NCBI GenBank assembly: GCA_030065935.1
Contig: JASJCP010000034.1
Span: forward strand, 1 to 33,581
DNA: 33,581 nucleotides
Direction: 5' to 3'
Source of the DNA: Xenococcaceae cyanobacterium MO_167.B27
Lineage (GTDB): Bacteria; Cyanobacteriota; Cyanobacteriia; Cyanobacteriales; Xenococcaceae
Under the pieces are notes generated by a model. The model was not told the DNA's origin and did not search any database. It saw only the letters and a program-made list of their open reading frames with translations. This document shows positions 8,076 through 15,143 of this stretch, piece after piece (position 1 is the first letter of the stretch; each line of letters starts with the position of its first letter). A program made the position numbers and the translations under genes.

Positions 8076-9563
8076 TTATTTGCGTTTGGCTAAAGCTTCT
8101 CTAGCTTGTTCACGGTCATCAAAGTGAATTTTCTCTGTACCTAGTATTTGATAGTCTTCGTGTCCTTTTCCTGCAATTAATACCCCGTCTCCTGGTTGTG
8201 CTTGACTAATCGCAGTTGCGATCGCATTGGCTCGATCGCAGATTACTAAAGGATTTACTGTATCAGGTATTCCCTCTAATATATCATCGAGAATTCTTTG
8301 GGGGTCTTCGGTACGGGGGTTATCAGAGGTAACAACCGCTAGATCGGCTAGTTTAGCTACAATTTGACCCATCAGAGGGCGTTTAGTGCGATCGCGATCG
8401 CCTCCACAACCAAAGACACAGATCATTTTACCAGTTATAAAGGGACGGGCTGCAATAAGTAAGTTTTCCAGACTGTCAGGAGTGTGAGCATAATCTACAA
8501 TGACACTGATATCTTGATTCTCGTCTAGTTGTACTCGTTCCATTCTGCCAGGAACACCATCAAATTGAGTCAGACTACTGGCAATAAGAGATAATTCTAC
8601 TCCCATATGTAGGGCTGCTCCTACTGCTGCTAATAAATTAGCTAAATTAAATTGACCCACTAAAGGAGAGTTAAAGAGGATTTCTCCTTGAGGAGTATGT
8701 AAAATACCACTAACCCCAGTTGCTTGATAATTTAGGTCTGTAGTGTATAAATCTGTTTCAGGGTTGTTAACACTGTAACTCCAGACTTGCTCCTGTGGGA
8801 GTTGAGCTATTAAACGCTGTCCGTAAGCATCATCTAGATTGATAATTGCTTTTCCTGAGAGATATTGGGGACTAAATAGTAAGGCTTTGGCTTGGAAATA
8901 TTCTTCCATATCCTTATGGTAGTCTAGATGATCTTGAGTCAGATTGGTAAAAACTGCTACTTCAAAAGGACAGCCTTGGACTCTACCCTGTGCTAGTGCA
9001 TGGGAACTAACTTCCATCACCCCATATTCACTACCAGCACTTACAGCAGCAGCTAATTGGCTTTGTAAATCTACTGCAAAGGGAGTGGTATAGAGGGCGG
9101 TTTGTTGATAACCTTGCCAACGAGTATAAAGAGTACCTAATAACGCTGTTGGTAACTGAGACTGTAAGAGGAAGTATTCAATAAGATGTGTGGTTGTGGT
9201 TTTACCGTTTGTTCCTGTTACCCCGACTAATTTTAACTTCTGTGCAGGAGCATTGTAAAAGGCTGCTGCAACTGCTGCACAACTAGTGGTCATATTATCG
9301 GTAATAATTACACAGTCTGTTGCTGTTGGGGGTTGTTTGGCTGCTGCTTCGGTGGAAACAATGGCTGCGACTGCTCCTTTGGCGATCGCACTTTGCCAAT
9401 ATTCTCCTCCATCAACTCTAGTCCCTGGCATTCCGATAAACAAGTTTCCTGGTTGACAGGTGTGGGAATTGGTTGATAATCCTGTAACTTCTCGATCTAG
9501 GGCAGAATGTTCAGAGGTGAGCTTAATTGATTCTATGTTGGCTAATAATTCACGTAATTTCAT
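8076..9563 (-). CDS. murE: UDP-MurNAc-L-Ala-D-Glu:meso-diaminopimelate ligase
   Basis: Cytoplasmic peptidoglycan enzyme that adds meso-diaminopimelate to the UDP-MurNAc dipeptide, using ATP. From the ATG at 9563 the protein is 495 aa, normal for MurE. The ATP loop GVTGTNGKTT is at 114-123, a lysine in the position usually carbamylated is near 226, and DNPR (414-417) is the motif that selects meso-DAP over lysine. GKGHEDYQ closes the C-terminal domain. The frame stays open upstream to 9704, but those 47 codons are translated mobile-element sequence and are not MurE. The 5' flank is interrupted only 30 bp upstream by the TnpB element, so the native promoter may be displaced. Confidence 0.96.
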   Translation of the reverse strand: MKLRELLANIESIKLTSEHSALDREVTGLSTNSHTCQPGNLFIGMPGTRVDGGEYWQSAIAKGAVAAIVSTEAAAKQPPTATDCVIITDNMTTSCAAVAAAFYNAPAQKLKLVGVTGTNGKTTTTHLIEYFLLQSQLPTALLGTLYTRWQGYQQTALYTTPFAVDLQSQLAAAVSAGSEYGVMEVSSHALAQGRVQGCPFEVAVFTNLTQDHLDYHKDMEEYFQAKALLFSPQYLSGKAIINLDDAYGQRLIAQLPQEQVWSYSVNNPETDLYTTDLNYQATGVSGILHTPQGEILFNSPLVGQFNLANLLAAVGAALHMGVELSLIASSLTQFDGVPGRMERVQLDENQDISVIVDYAHTPDSLENLLIAARPFITGKMICVFGCGGDRDRTKRPLMGQIVAKLADLAVVTSDNPRTEDPQRILDDILEGIPDTVNPLVICDRANAIATAISQAQPGDGVLIAGKGHEDYQILGTEKIHFDDREQAREALAKRK

Positions 9564-9662
9564 ATTGCACCAGGAAGAGAAATAACAACTATGTGACATC
9601 TCCCGTCCCCTAAAAGGGAGACGGGCTTCTAACCTCACGATTAGAACTTGCTCCCCTCTCTT

Positions 9663-9705
9663 GGTGCGCGTTCCCATGCTCGGGAAACCCGAGCGGGGTC
9701 GCACC
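9663..9705. repeat. Palindromic unit A in the TnpB right end
   Basis: GGTGCG (9663-9668) pairs with CGCACC (9700-9705), and inside it CTCGGG (9679-9684) pairs with CCCGAG (9688-9693) around AAA. It shares the outer blocks GCGCGTTCCC and GCGGGGTCGC with unit B at 9759-9805, while the inner loops differ. Confidence 0.75.
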
Positions 9706-9715
9706 GCTGCGCCAC

Positions 9716-10972
9716 TTATCTAGAACGAAGTTCCCCGACAGTACGACTTGAGAGCCACGACGAGCGCGTTCCCTTGCGTCTTACGCCGACGCGGGGTCGC
9801 TCGTCAATTTCTTGCTTTTCGGGAGTCCCCCGATACGTTTCTATTGCTCGATTACACAGTTCTTGGGCTGAGGCAATGTCCCGATCTATTTCGTACAAAC
9901 ATTCAGGACATGAATGTAAGCGAACTGACAAATCTTTTCTCACTTCTGCACGGCAGTTAGGACAAGTTTGGCTACTTCCTTTGTGATCAACTTCCCCTAT
10001 AAACTTGCCCCGTTTCCATCCCACATACTTGAGTATTTGTCGGAACTGACCAAATCCTGCGTCGATAGTGTGTTTCCCCAAAAACCCTTTTGCCATAATG
10101 CTCCAATCTATATCTTCAACAAAGATTGAATCCGCCATGTCACAGAGTTTGTGGGCTAACTTAAACTGGTAATCTTTGCGTTTGAAGGCAATATGGTTAT
10201 GTTGTTTTTCTACTTTCAGTCTGGCTTTAGAATAGTTAGCAGAACGTTTCTTTTTCTTCGATAACCGATGTTGCAGCACTTTCAGCCTACGGTGTTCAGT
10301 TTTGAAGAATTTACGTCCTGGTTCTCTCCAGCCGTCACTAGTAGCGCAATATGACAGTAATCCGACATCTACCCCTATAAAATGCCCAGAAGGAACTGGA
10401 TTTGGTACGGAGATGTCAGACTGAATACTAATGATTGCAAACCATCCTTTTGCCTTTTTGATAACACGAACTTGCTTGATGACAAAACCTTCTGGAATCG
10501 GTCGATGCAAGTTGATTTGCACCCTACCCAATTTCGGCAATTTTATCTGCCAATCAGTCAAAGGGTTAGATCGGAACTGCGGGAAAAGAATTGACTTCAT
10601 TTGCCCATATTTCTTGAATCTAGGGAATCCGTAACCCCGACTGCGAAAAAAATCCCAAGCATCATGCAACCTTCTAATATTGGTTTGTAAAACTTGTGAA
10701 GGTACTGATGCTAAGAAAGGAAATTTTTTCTTGGCTGCTGGTAAGTTATTTTGCTGTTGTTGATATCCAGGGAAAGGATAATCTGCTGACATTATATATT
10801 CAAACTCCAAACTACACCTATCAATAGGACACTTACGAGAAGATATCCAATCCTTCAATTCCCTCAGTGCATAGTTGTAACTAATACGACAAGTTTCCAA
10901 CCACTCGTTGAGTAGTTCGACTTGAGAATTCTCTGGATACAGGCGATATGTATAGTTGAAAATTATAGTCAT
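9716..10972 (-). CDS. tnpB: RNA-guided endonuclease TnpB
   Basis: OrfB/TnpB protein, ancestor-type relative of Cas12, which cuts DNA next to a target-adjacent motif using a guide RNA from its own 3' end. The 418-aa protein looks intact. It has an N-terminal OrfB helix-turn-helix region (TYRLYPENSQ), RuvC-I Asp202 in GVDVGL, RuvC-II Glu286 in VEDIDW, a zinc ribbon CPNC (337-340) with CPEC (355-358), and the RuvC-III DRD at 363-365. The last 30 or so residues are unlike the family and are partly encoded by palindromic unit B. The gene points toward murE. A 9-bp inverted repeat sits just before its start. Confidence 0.93.
   Translation of the reverse strand: MTIIFNYTYRLYPENSQVELLNEWLETCRISYNYALRELKDWISSRKCPIDRCSLEFEYIMSADYPFPGYQQQQNNLPAAKKKFPFLASVPSQVLQTNIRRLHDAWDFFRSRGYGFPRFKKYGQMKSILFPQFRSNPLTDWQIKLPKLGRVQINLHRPIPEGFVIKQVRVIKKAKGWFAIISIQSDISVPNPVPSGHFIGVDVGLLSYCATSDGWREPGRKFFKTEHRRLKVLQHRLSKKKKRSANYSKARLKVEKQHNHIAFKRKDYQFKLAHKLCDMADSIFVEDIDWSIMAKGFLGKHTIDAGFGQFRQILKYVGWKRGKFIGEVDHKGSSQTCPNCRAEVRKDLSVRLHSCPECLYEIDRDIASAQELCNRAIETYRGTPEKQEIDERPRVGVRRKGTRSSWLSSRTVGELRSR
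9759..9805. repeat. Palindromic unit B inside the tnpB coding tail
   Basis: GACGAGCG (9759-9766) pairs with CGCTCGTC (9798-9805), with an inner GCGTC/GACGC stem. It shares the GCGCGTTCCC and GCGGGGTCGC blocks with unit A. It lies within the tnpB reading frame and codes for about residues 390-405 without a stop, so it looks like an in-frame insertion of a dispersed palindrome. Confidence 0.7.
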
Positions 10973-10976
10973 GAAT

Positions 10977-11012
10977 TTATGTTACCATAACTAAGTTTGA
11001 TTAGTAACATAA
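10977..11012. repeat. Inverted repeat just upstream of tnpB
   Basis: TTATGTTAC (10977-10985) and GTAACATAA (11004-11012) are perfect 9-bp inverted copies around 18 nt. It sits 5 bp before the tnpB start codon and may be an operator or part of the left-end structure. Confidence 0.6.
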
Positions 11013-11018
11013 ATCTAG

Positions 11019-11067
11019 CCGAGCGCGAACATCCCGTCCCCTGAACTCTAAGGGAATTCCCGCTCGG
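11019..11067. repeat. Left-end hairpin of the TnpB element
   Basis: CCGAGCG (11019-11025) pairs with CGCTCGG (11061-11067). The loop holds CATCCCGTCCCCT, close to the ACATCTCCCGTCCCCT of the right end (9596-9611), which supports pairing these as the two ends of one element. Confidence 0.6.
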
Positions 11068-11082
11068 TTCTTTAATACTTAC

Positions 11083-11130
11083 TTATTTAACTGCATCTTT
11101 TTCTAGTAAAAGAGGGACGGCGACCTTTGG
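11083..11130 (-). pseudogene. dtd: Distal fragment of split dtd
   Basis: Read on the minus strand from 11128, the frame gives KGRRPSFT. KGRRPSF is the diagnostic motif that follows SQFTLYGDC in D-aminoacyl-tRNA deacylases, exactly where the proximal fragment at 13418 breaks off. In a second frame the same stretch ends LLLEKDAVK and TAA at 11083-11085, which resembles the usual DTD C-terminus. The simplest reading is that the middle of the second half (about 50 codons) was deleted, fusing KGRRP to the last residues with a frame change. The KGRRPSF part is firm; the C-terminal match is tentative. Confidence 0.6.
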
Positions 11131-11214
11131 ACCCAAGGTATTAACTCCTAATGTATTATATATTTCACAAGCTTATAGGCTTTATATACAAAGAAACTAA
11201 GTAATAAATAAGGA

Positions 11215-12831
11215 ATGACCAAGGAAAATAAGGAGCTAGAAAACTTACCATCTGAACAGTTGCCTAATGATGGTGGTTGGCACTGGGACAGATTAGTAAC
11301 AGAAGCTAATGAGCGGTTACACAAGATTGGGCGACACGGAAAACGAGCCAAAATAAAGATTAGTAGCCCGATTAAACCTGGAAAAGCAATATCAGCACAG
11401 TTTAAAGTCCCTGGAGATAAACAAAGAAGCTATGGGCTAAACTTATCCTTAAACAAAAACAACCTAGTTAAAGCTGAGGAGCTATGTAGCTTAATTACTG
11501 GTCAATTGGTAGCTAATACATTCACCCTGGATTGGTTTTATTCATTGATAGGAAAAATTGAGAAAGTAAGTAAAAAACCAGAGAAGCCTCTAACTTGTAA
11601 AGAGATGTTGGAAGAATACAAGACTCATTATTTCAAACAAGGAAAAGACAACAAAGATACTGATAATAATTGGATTAAATACTATAGGCACATAGAAAAA
11701 ACCTTTTTAAAGTATAAAAATGATGTCCTTACCCTAAAAATTCTAAAGGAAACCATAGAGTGTACTAATAATAATAGTAATGCCAGAAATGTAACTTTAA
11801 ATAGTTTAGGCAACCTATTTAAATACTTTGATAATAATGACTTTAAGCCAATTATTAAGCGATACAAATTAGAAAATAACCCTAAACCTAAACAGAAATA
11901 TATTCCTACAGATACACAAATATATCACGTGTATCAATCTGGTTTTGAAATCAATCCTAGTTGCTCTAAAAGGTGGCGTTATAGATATGCTCAATGGCAA
12001 TTTTTATATAGCTTGCTTGCCATCTATGGATTGAGAGCGCATGAAGCCTGGAACATTAAAAACTGGGATGAACCTGTAACTTTAAAAGCTGGCGAATGGA
12101 TAGCTATAGCTGACTTAGAAGACACTAAAAAGGAAAATGAAGAAGAGCAATATAGCTATCATCAAATTAAACAAAATCGAATTATTCCAGCTATTCTTGA
12201 TCCAAATAACAAAGATTATTTACTTTGTATAGGACATGAGACTAAAACGGGTTATAGGGTAGCTATTCCTATGTCTCCTAGCGGAATAGCGAGGAATTGT
12301 GATTGGGTACAAAAGTTTAATCTAGTTCAGTCCATGAATTTGCCTGATGTGAAAGAGGCGTTAAAAAGAAGACCAAGAAACGGAACTCGCAACTGTACTC
12401 ATGCGACAACTAAATGGTTTAATCCTAGTTCTAACTGGCAAAAAAATAAACGCAACAATACCCCAAATAAATGCACTCTTAGATATGGATTCACCGCTCA
12501 TGCTTTAAGACACGCTTACAACATTCGAGCGCATAGATTGGGAATTACTCCGAAAATGATTGCTGATAGTTTGGGACATGGTCAAGATATAAACTTAACC
12601 ACATACAAGAGACATGAACAAATTGAATCTAAAATTGAGGGAATCGAGCAAGAAGTATCTAAACAAGTTAAAAAAATGTCTAAAGTACAAGAACTTCAAA
12701 GCCAACTAGAACAAGCTTTAAAACAGAACGCTTACCTAGAAGATGAAAATAAACACCTAAAAGCAGAAAACGAAAAACTAAGGACTGAGTTAGCGATGCT
12801 CAAAGCAATACACCCAACTCAACCCCAATAA
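11215..12831 (+). CDS. Tyrosine-type site-specific recombinase/integrase
   Basis: Catalyses DNA strand exchange through a 3'-phosphotyrosine. In this 538-aa protein the catalytic residues can be placed: Arg274 (YGLRAHEAW), His429 and Arg432 (HALRHAYN), His455 (LGHG) and nucleophile Tyr464 (TTYKRH). Residues 1-115 form a lysine-rich N-terminal region, about 125-220 the core-binding domain, and about 485-535 a strong heptad coiled coil (LQSQLEQALKQ, then NKHLKAENEKLRTEL), an unusual tail that may drive assembly. The gene lies inside dtd with a convergent Rep remnant overlapping its 3' end by 13 bp, so it is the likely agent of the insertion. Codon use and AT content are like the rest of the window. 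Confidence 0.92.
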   Translation: MTKENKELENLPSEQLPNDGGWHWDRLVTEANERLHKIGRHGKRAKIKISSPIKPGKAISAQFKVPGDKQRSYGLNLSLNKNNLVKAEELCSLITGQLVANTFTLDWFYSLIGKIEKVSKKPEKPLTCKEMLEEYKTHYFKQGKDNKDTDNNWIKYYRHIEKTFLKYKNDVLTLKILKETIECTNNNSNARNVTLNSLGNLFKYFDNNDFKPIIKRYKLENNPKPKQKYIPTDTQIYHVYQSGFEINPSCSKRWRYRYAQWQFLYSLLAIYGLRAHEAWNIKNWDEPVTLKAGEWIAIADLEDTKKENEEEQYSYHQIKQNRIIPAILDPNNKDYLLCIGHETKTGYRVAIPMSPSGIARNCDWVQKFNLVQSMNLPDVKEALKRRPRNGTRNCTHATTKWFNPSSNWQKNKRNNTPNKCTLRYGFTAHALRHAYNIRAHRLGITPKMIADSLGHGQDINLTTYKRHEQIESKIEGIEQEVSKQVKKMSKVQELQSQLEQALKQNAYLEDENKHLKAENEKLRTELAMLKAIHPTQPQ

Positions 12832-13391
12832 GTAATAAAAATTCTAATATTCATTGTAGTAGGGAATTGTTCATTGAATTTAACTTGACTACCTTTGGTT
12901 GATAGATTGTTAAACCAGTCTCTTTCTATGTCGGCTATTATGTCTATTATCTTTTGAGCATATTTCCCCTTAAACTCGGTTTCATGCCTTAAAAATTGCC
13001 CTTTATGGTCATATATTCTAGTGTAATGGTCTGACTTTCTTGACCCCATAGCATGAGTTATTTTCCCATCTGCTTCTGATTCACAATGGTCATAAGTTCG
13101 GAAGTAAAACTTGTTCCCATCATTAATAGCTTGTACCATCTCATCTACTGGAATATGTTGGTAAGTTACATCATCAGTAGCTATATCGATTCGGCAACAA
13201 TGACAGCCATAGGCATTACATAACCCTCTAATTATTCGCCATATATCTATTGCAGTTTTTCCTTGAAAGTACTTACCTGTAAAGTCAACCATTACATCTA
13301 CAGTTCCAGCTTTTTCATTGATGTTAAATCCCCCTACTACCCCATTAGCAGTGGGAATACATAAAACCCAAAATTCTTTGTATGTAAAGGT
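12819..13391 (-). pseudogene. Rolling-circle replication initiation factor remnant (Rep_trans-like)
   Basis: The frame reads as a plasmid/ICE-type Rep without a proper start. From 13391 it gives [17 protein letters not shown], then a Met at 13292 (MVDFTGKYFQGKTAIDIWR). Next come the family's CRIDIATDD motif, a GSRKSDHYTRIYDHKG block and FLRHETEFKGKYAQKI, all in the order seen in replication initiation factor proteins (Pfam PF02486 type). Full members are around 300 aa or more. Here the N-terminus is cut at the dtd junction and the C-terminus ends early (TYWG), overlapping the integrase end. It may be expressed from 13292 as a 157-aa piece, but is probably non-functional. Confidence 0.6.
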
Positions 13392-13678
13392 TTAAGCGAC
13401 GATAAGTAAAAATTGTGGCAATCTCCATAAAGGGTAAATTGACTCACAACGAGTAATTCTCCCTGAATATCAGTAACGGATTTTTCCCATTTACTACTGT
13501 CGCTGTCCCCTGGAAATATTCTTAAATCGAGACATTTGCGAGCCATCCACTCAATTTCTGTATCAGTATCATGGGGGGAAATTCCCACTAACAGATTTAA
13601 ACCTCTTCCGATTTTACCAATGATTTCTTCGTTAACAATGACGGAAGAGGATTTTACTCGCTGAATTACAACGCGCAT
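13337..13678 (-). pseudogene. dtd: D-aminoacyl-tRNA deacylase, proximal part of an interrupted gene
   Basis: DTD removes D-amino acids (and glycine) from mischarged tRNA. The start [15 protein letters not shown], the GLNLLVGI segment and the catalytic-side motif SQFTLYGDC (ending at 13418) are well conserved. The normal continuation (RKGRRPSF and about 60 more residues) is replaced by unrelated sequence to a stop at 13337, giving 113 aa instead of about 150. The second conserved Dtd motif, GP(V/T), is in the missing half, so this piece cannot form a normal active site. KGRRPSF is found 2.3 kb away at 11128, beyond the integrase element. Confidence 0.88.
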
Positions 13679-13742
13679 CAGTTTTAATTCTTGGGTTTCA
13701 AACAGAACAATTGATCTTAATTATCCATTGTCCATTTACCAA

Positions 13743-14834
13743 TTACTTGCCAAATCCTTTACCACGGTTGCTAGAAGGGAAACAGAGACATTTCTCAATT
13801 TGTGTTCTTAAATTATCATGATCGAGGTTTTGACCAATCAAGACTAATTGGTTTTTCTTCTCTCCTTTCCATTCTTCATCTTCGATGCTAAATCTTTTCC
13901 CGCTCAGATGGAAGATATGACGCTTGGGACTTTCATCAAACCAAAGAATACCTTTAGCGCGAAATACGTTTTCTGGTAGATGGTTATCAAGGAAGTTTTG
14001 GAATTTTCTAATATTCAATGGGCGATCGCTTTTAATGGATAGAGAGGTAAAACCATCATTCTCTAAGTGATCTGAGTGGTGGTGATGGTGATGATCGTGG
14101 TGATGCTCATGGTGATGATCGTGGTGATGCTCATGGTCATGATCATGGTCGTGATGATGTTCTGATTCAGCACTATCAAAATATTTATCAGACTCAAACA
14201 ATCCCACACTTAAAATTAGAGGTAAAGATACTTGAGATTTTTGAGTGCGTAAAATTCTCGCATCTTTCTTAAAGTCTCTAATTCTAATTTCTAAAGATTC
14301 AACATCAGCCTCATCTACTAAGTCAGTTTTGTTGAGAACAATCACATCTCCATATTGTATCTGACTGTGGGCTGCTTGGGAGTTGAATAGATCAAGACTG
14401 AAGTTAGCACAATCCACCATCGTTACGATAGAATCGAGGCGGGTCATGTCTCGTAACTCTGTCCCCAAGAAAGTCAAAGCAACAGGAAGGGGGTCAGCAA
14501 GTCCAGTAGTTTCTACTACTAAGTAATCAATTTTATCTTCTCGTTCCAGAATTTTATAGACTGCATTAACTAAATCTTCGTTAATGGTACAGCAGATACA
14601 ACCGTTATTGAGTTCTACCATACTGTCATCGGTAGAGACGATCAACTCGTTATCAATCCCAATTTCACCGAATTCATTAACTAATACTGCTGTTTTTATT
14701 CCTTCTTGGTTAGTTAAGATGTGATTGAGGAGAGTTGTTTTACCGCTACCAAGAAAACCCGTGATGATAGTAACAGGTAAACCTTTTTTTTGTGTATCCA
14801 TGCTTGATGTAGCTTGAGTCTCAACTATTGTCAT
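13743..14834 (-). CDS. COG0523 (CobW/ZigA-type) GTP-dependent metallochaperone
   Basis: G3E-family GTPase that uses GTP hydrolysis to hand metal, often zinc or cobalt, to client proteins. Features of the 363-aa protein: Walker A GFLGSGKT (26-33), the family's metal-binding CxCC in GCICC (78-82), Walker B-like VETTGLADP, base-recognition NKTD (168-171), and a C-terminal CobW domain from about 265. Between them lies a very His-rich linker (226-256) with 22 His in 31 residues, interspersed with Asp and Glu, which should bind several metal ions. The gene is downstream of the RHH and SPFH genes on the same strand, about 100 bp apart. No Zur box could be confirmed by eye. Metal identity is not determined. 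Confidence 0.92.
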   Translation of the reverse strand: MTIVETQATSSMDTQKKGLPVTIITGFLGSGKTTLLNHILTNQEGIKTAVLVNEFGEIGIDNELIVSTDDSMVELNNGCICCTINEDLVNAVYKILEREDKIDYLVVETTGLADPLPVALTFLGTELRDMTRLDSIVTMVDCANFSLDLFNSQAAHSQIQYGDVIVLNKTDLVDEADVESLEIRIRDFKKDARILRTQKSQVSLPLILSVGLFESDKYFDSAESEHHHDHDHDHEHHHDHHHEHHHDHHHHHHSDHLENDGFTSLSIKSDRPLNIRKFQNFLDNHLPENVFRAKGILWFDESPKRHIFHLSGKRFSIEDEEWKGEKKNQLVLIGQNLDHDNLRTQIEKCLCFPSSNRGKGFGK

Positions 14835-14935
14835 AGCGATCGCCGTTAAGAAAAAATGTTTTTCAACGATATTTTAGTGTTTATGAGTCAATTATTACCC
14901 ATTTGACAATTTATTTTTCATAAATCGTCTTGACT

Positions 14936-15115
14936 CTATGGTTTTGATTGGTCTGATTTATTGGTTTTTGATTTCATACGGCCTGCTTGTTGGGTTGCTT
15001 TGGTTAACAAATATTCAATTTGAGCATTGACACTACGGAGATCGTCAGCAGCCCACTTTTCTAGGACTGCGTACAATTCAGGGTCTAATCTTAATAGAAA
15101 TCGCTTTTTGCTCAC
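14936..15115 (-). CDS. Small ribbon-helix-helix (Arc-like) protein
   Basis: A 59-aa frame from GTG at 15115: beta strand [11 protein letters not shown], helix [12 protein letters not shown], turn, then helix [16 protein letters not shown], and a basic tail ending SDQSKP. This is the ribbon-helix-helix plan of Arc/MetJ-type DNA-binding proteins, where RFLLRL would form the strand that enters the major groove in a dimer. No ATG is available; the frame is closed by a stop a few codons upstream. It begins 28 bp after the SPFH gene stop and is almost certainly co-transcribed with it. Its target is unknown; autoregulation of the SPFH unit is a reasonable guess. Confidence 0.75.
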   Translation of the reverse strand: MSKKRFLLRLDPELYAVLEKWAADDLRSVNAQIEYLLTKATQQAGRMKSKTNKSDQSKP

Positions 15116-15143
15116 TGATTCATCTTCACTTAGGTATCTTCAT

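Larger units (their letters stand above)
9593..9835 (-). ncRNA. Candidate TnpB guide RNA (omega/reRNA) from the 3' end of tnpB
   Basis: In characterised TnpB systems a scaffold RNA is made from the tnpB 3' end and right end, with the guide taken from sequence just beyond the element. Here that zone is rich in hairpins: TCGGG/CCCGA (9819-9833), the palindrome at 9759-9805, the palindrome at 9663-9705, then the two terminal hairpins. The guide would start at about 9592 and read the murE 5' flank. The call rests on family knowledge plus structure; boundaries are estimates. Confidence 0.4.
9593..11070 (-). mobile_element. TnpB-only element of the IS200/IS605 or IS607 type
   Basis: A single tnpB gene is flanked by hairpin-forming ends, with no TnpA recombinase in the window, so it depends on one elsewhere or is no longer mobile. 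The right end (downstream of tnpB) runs from the stop to about 9593 and contains hairpins TTCTAA/TTAGAA (9627-9646) and CCCGTCCC/GGGAGACGGG (9602-9625), ending at GATGTCAC read on the minus strand. The left end near 11019-11067 carries a similar AGGGGACGGGATGT string. Exact borders are inferred from this likeness. It lies between the end of the dtd remnant (11083) and murE (9563). Confidence 0.7.
11129..13417. mobile_element. Integrase/Rep element inserted in dtd
   Basis: About 2.29 kb separates dtd codons for YGDC (ending at 13418) and KGRR (starting at 11128), which are adjacent in intact homologues. The insert holds a full tyrosine recombinase and a rolling-circle Rep remnant in convergent orientation. 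The borders read GATTGCCACAA on the right and CCTTGGGTCCAAAGG (minus strand) on the left. They show no exact duplication, so the attachment core is unresolved. The truncated Rep suggests internal deletion after insertion. Confidence 0.65.

Noticed and set aside
9564-9704. 47-codon N-terminal extension of murE
   Set aside because: It translates the TnpB right end (palindrome A and terminal hairpins). MurE family starts match the ATG at 9563.
9648-9986. Plus-strand ORFs of 112 and 70 aa across the tnpB 3' end
   Set aside because: They are antisense to tnpB and run through its palindromes; no domain.
13337-13417. C-terminal 27 residues of the dtd frame taken as a genuine variant terminus
   Set aside because: They bear no likeness to DTD and overlap the Rep remnant in another frame, so they come from the inserted element.
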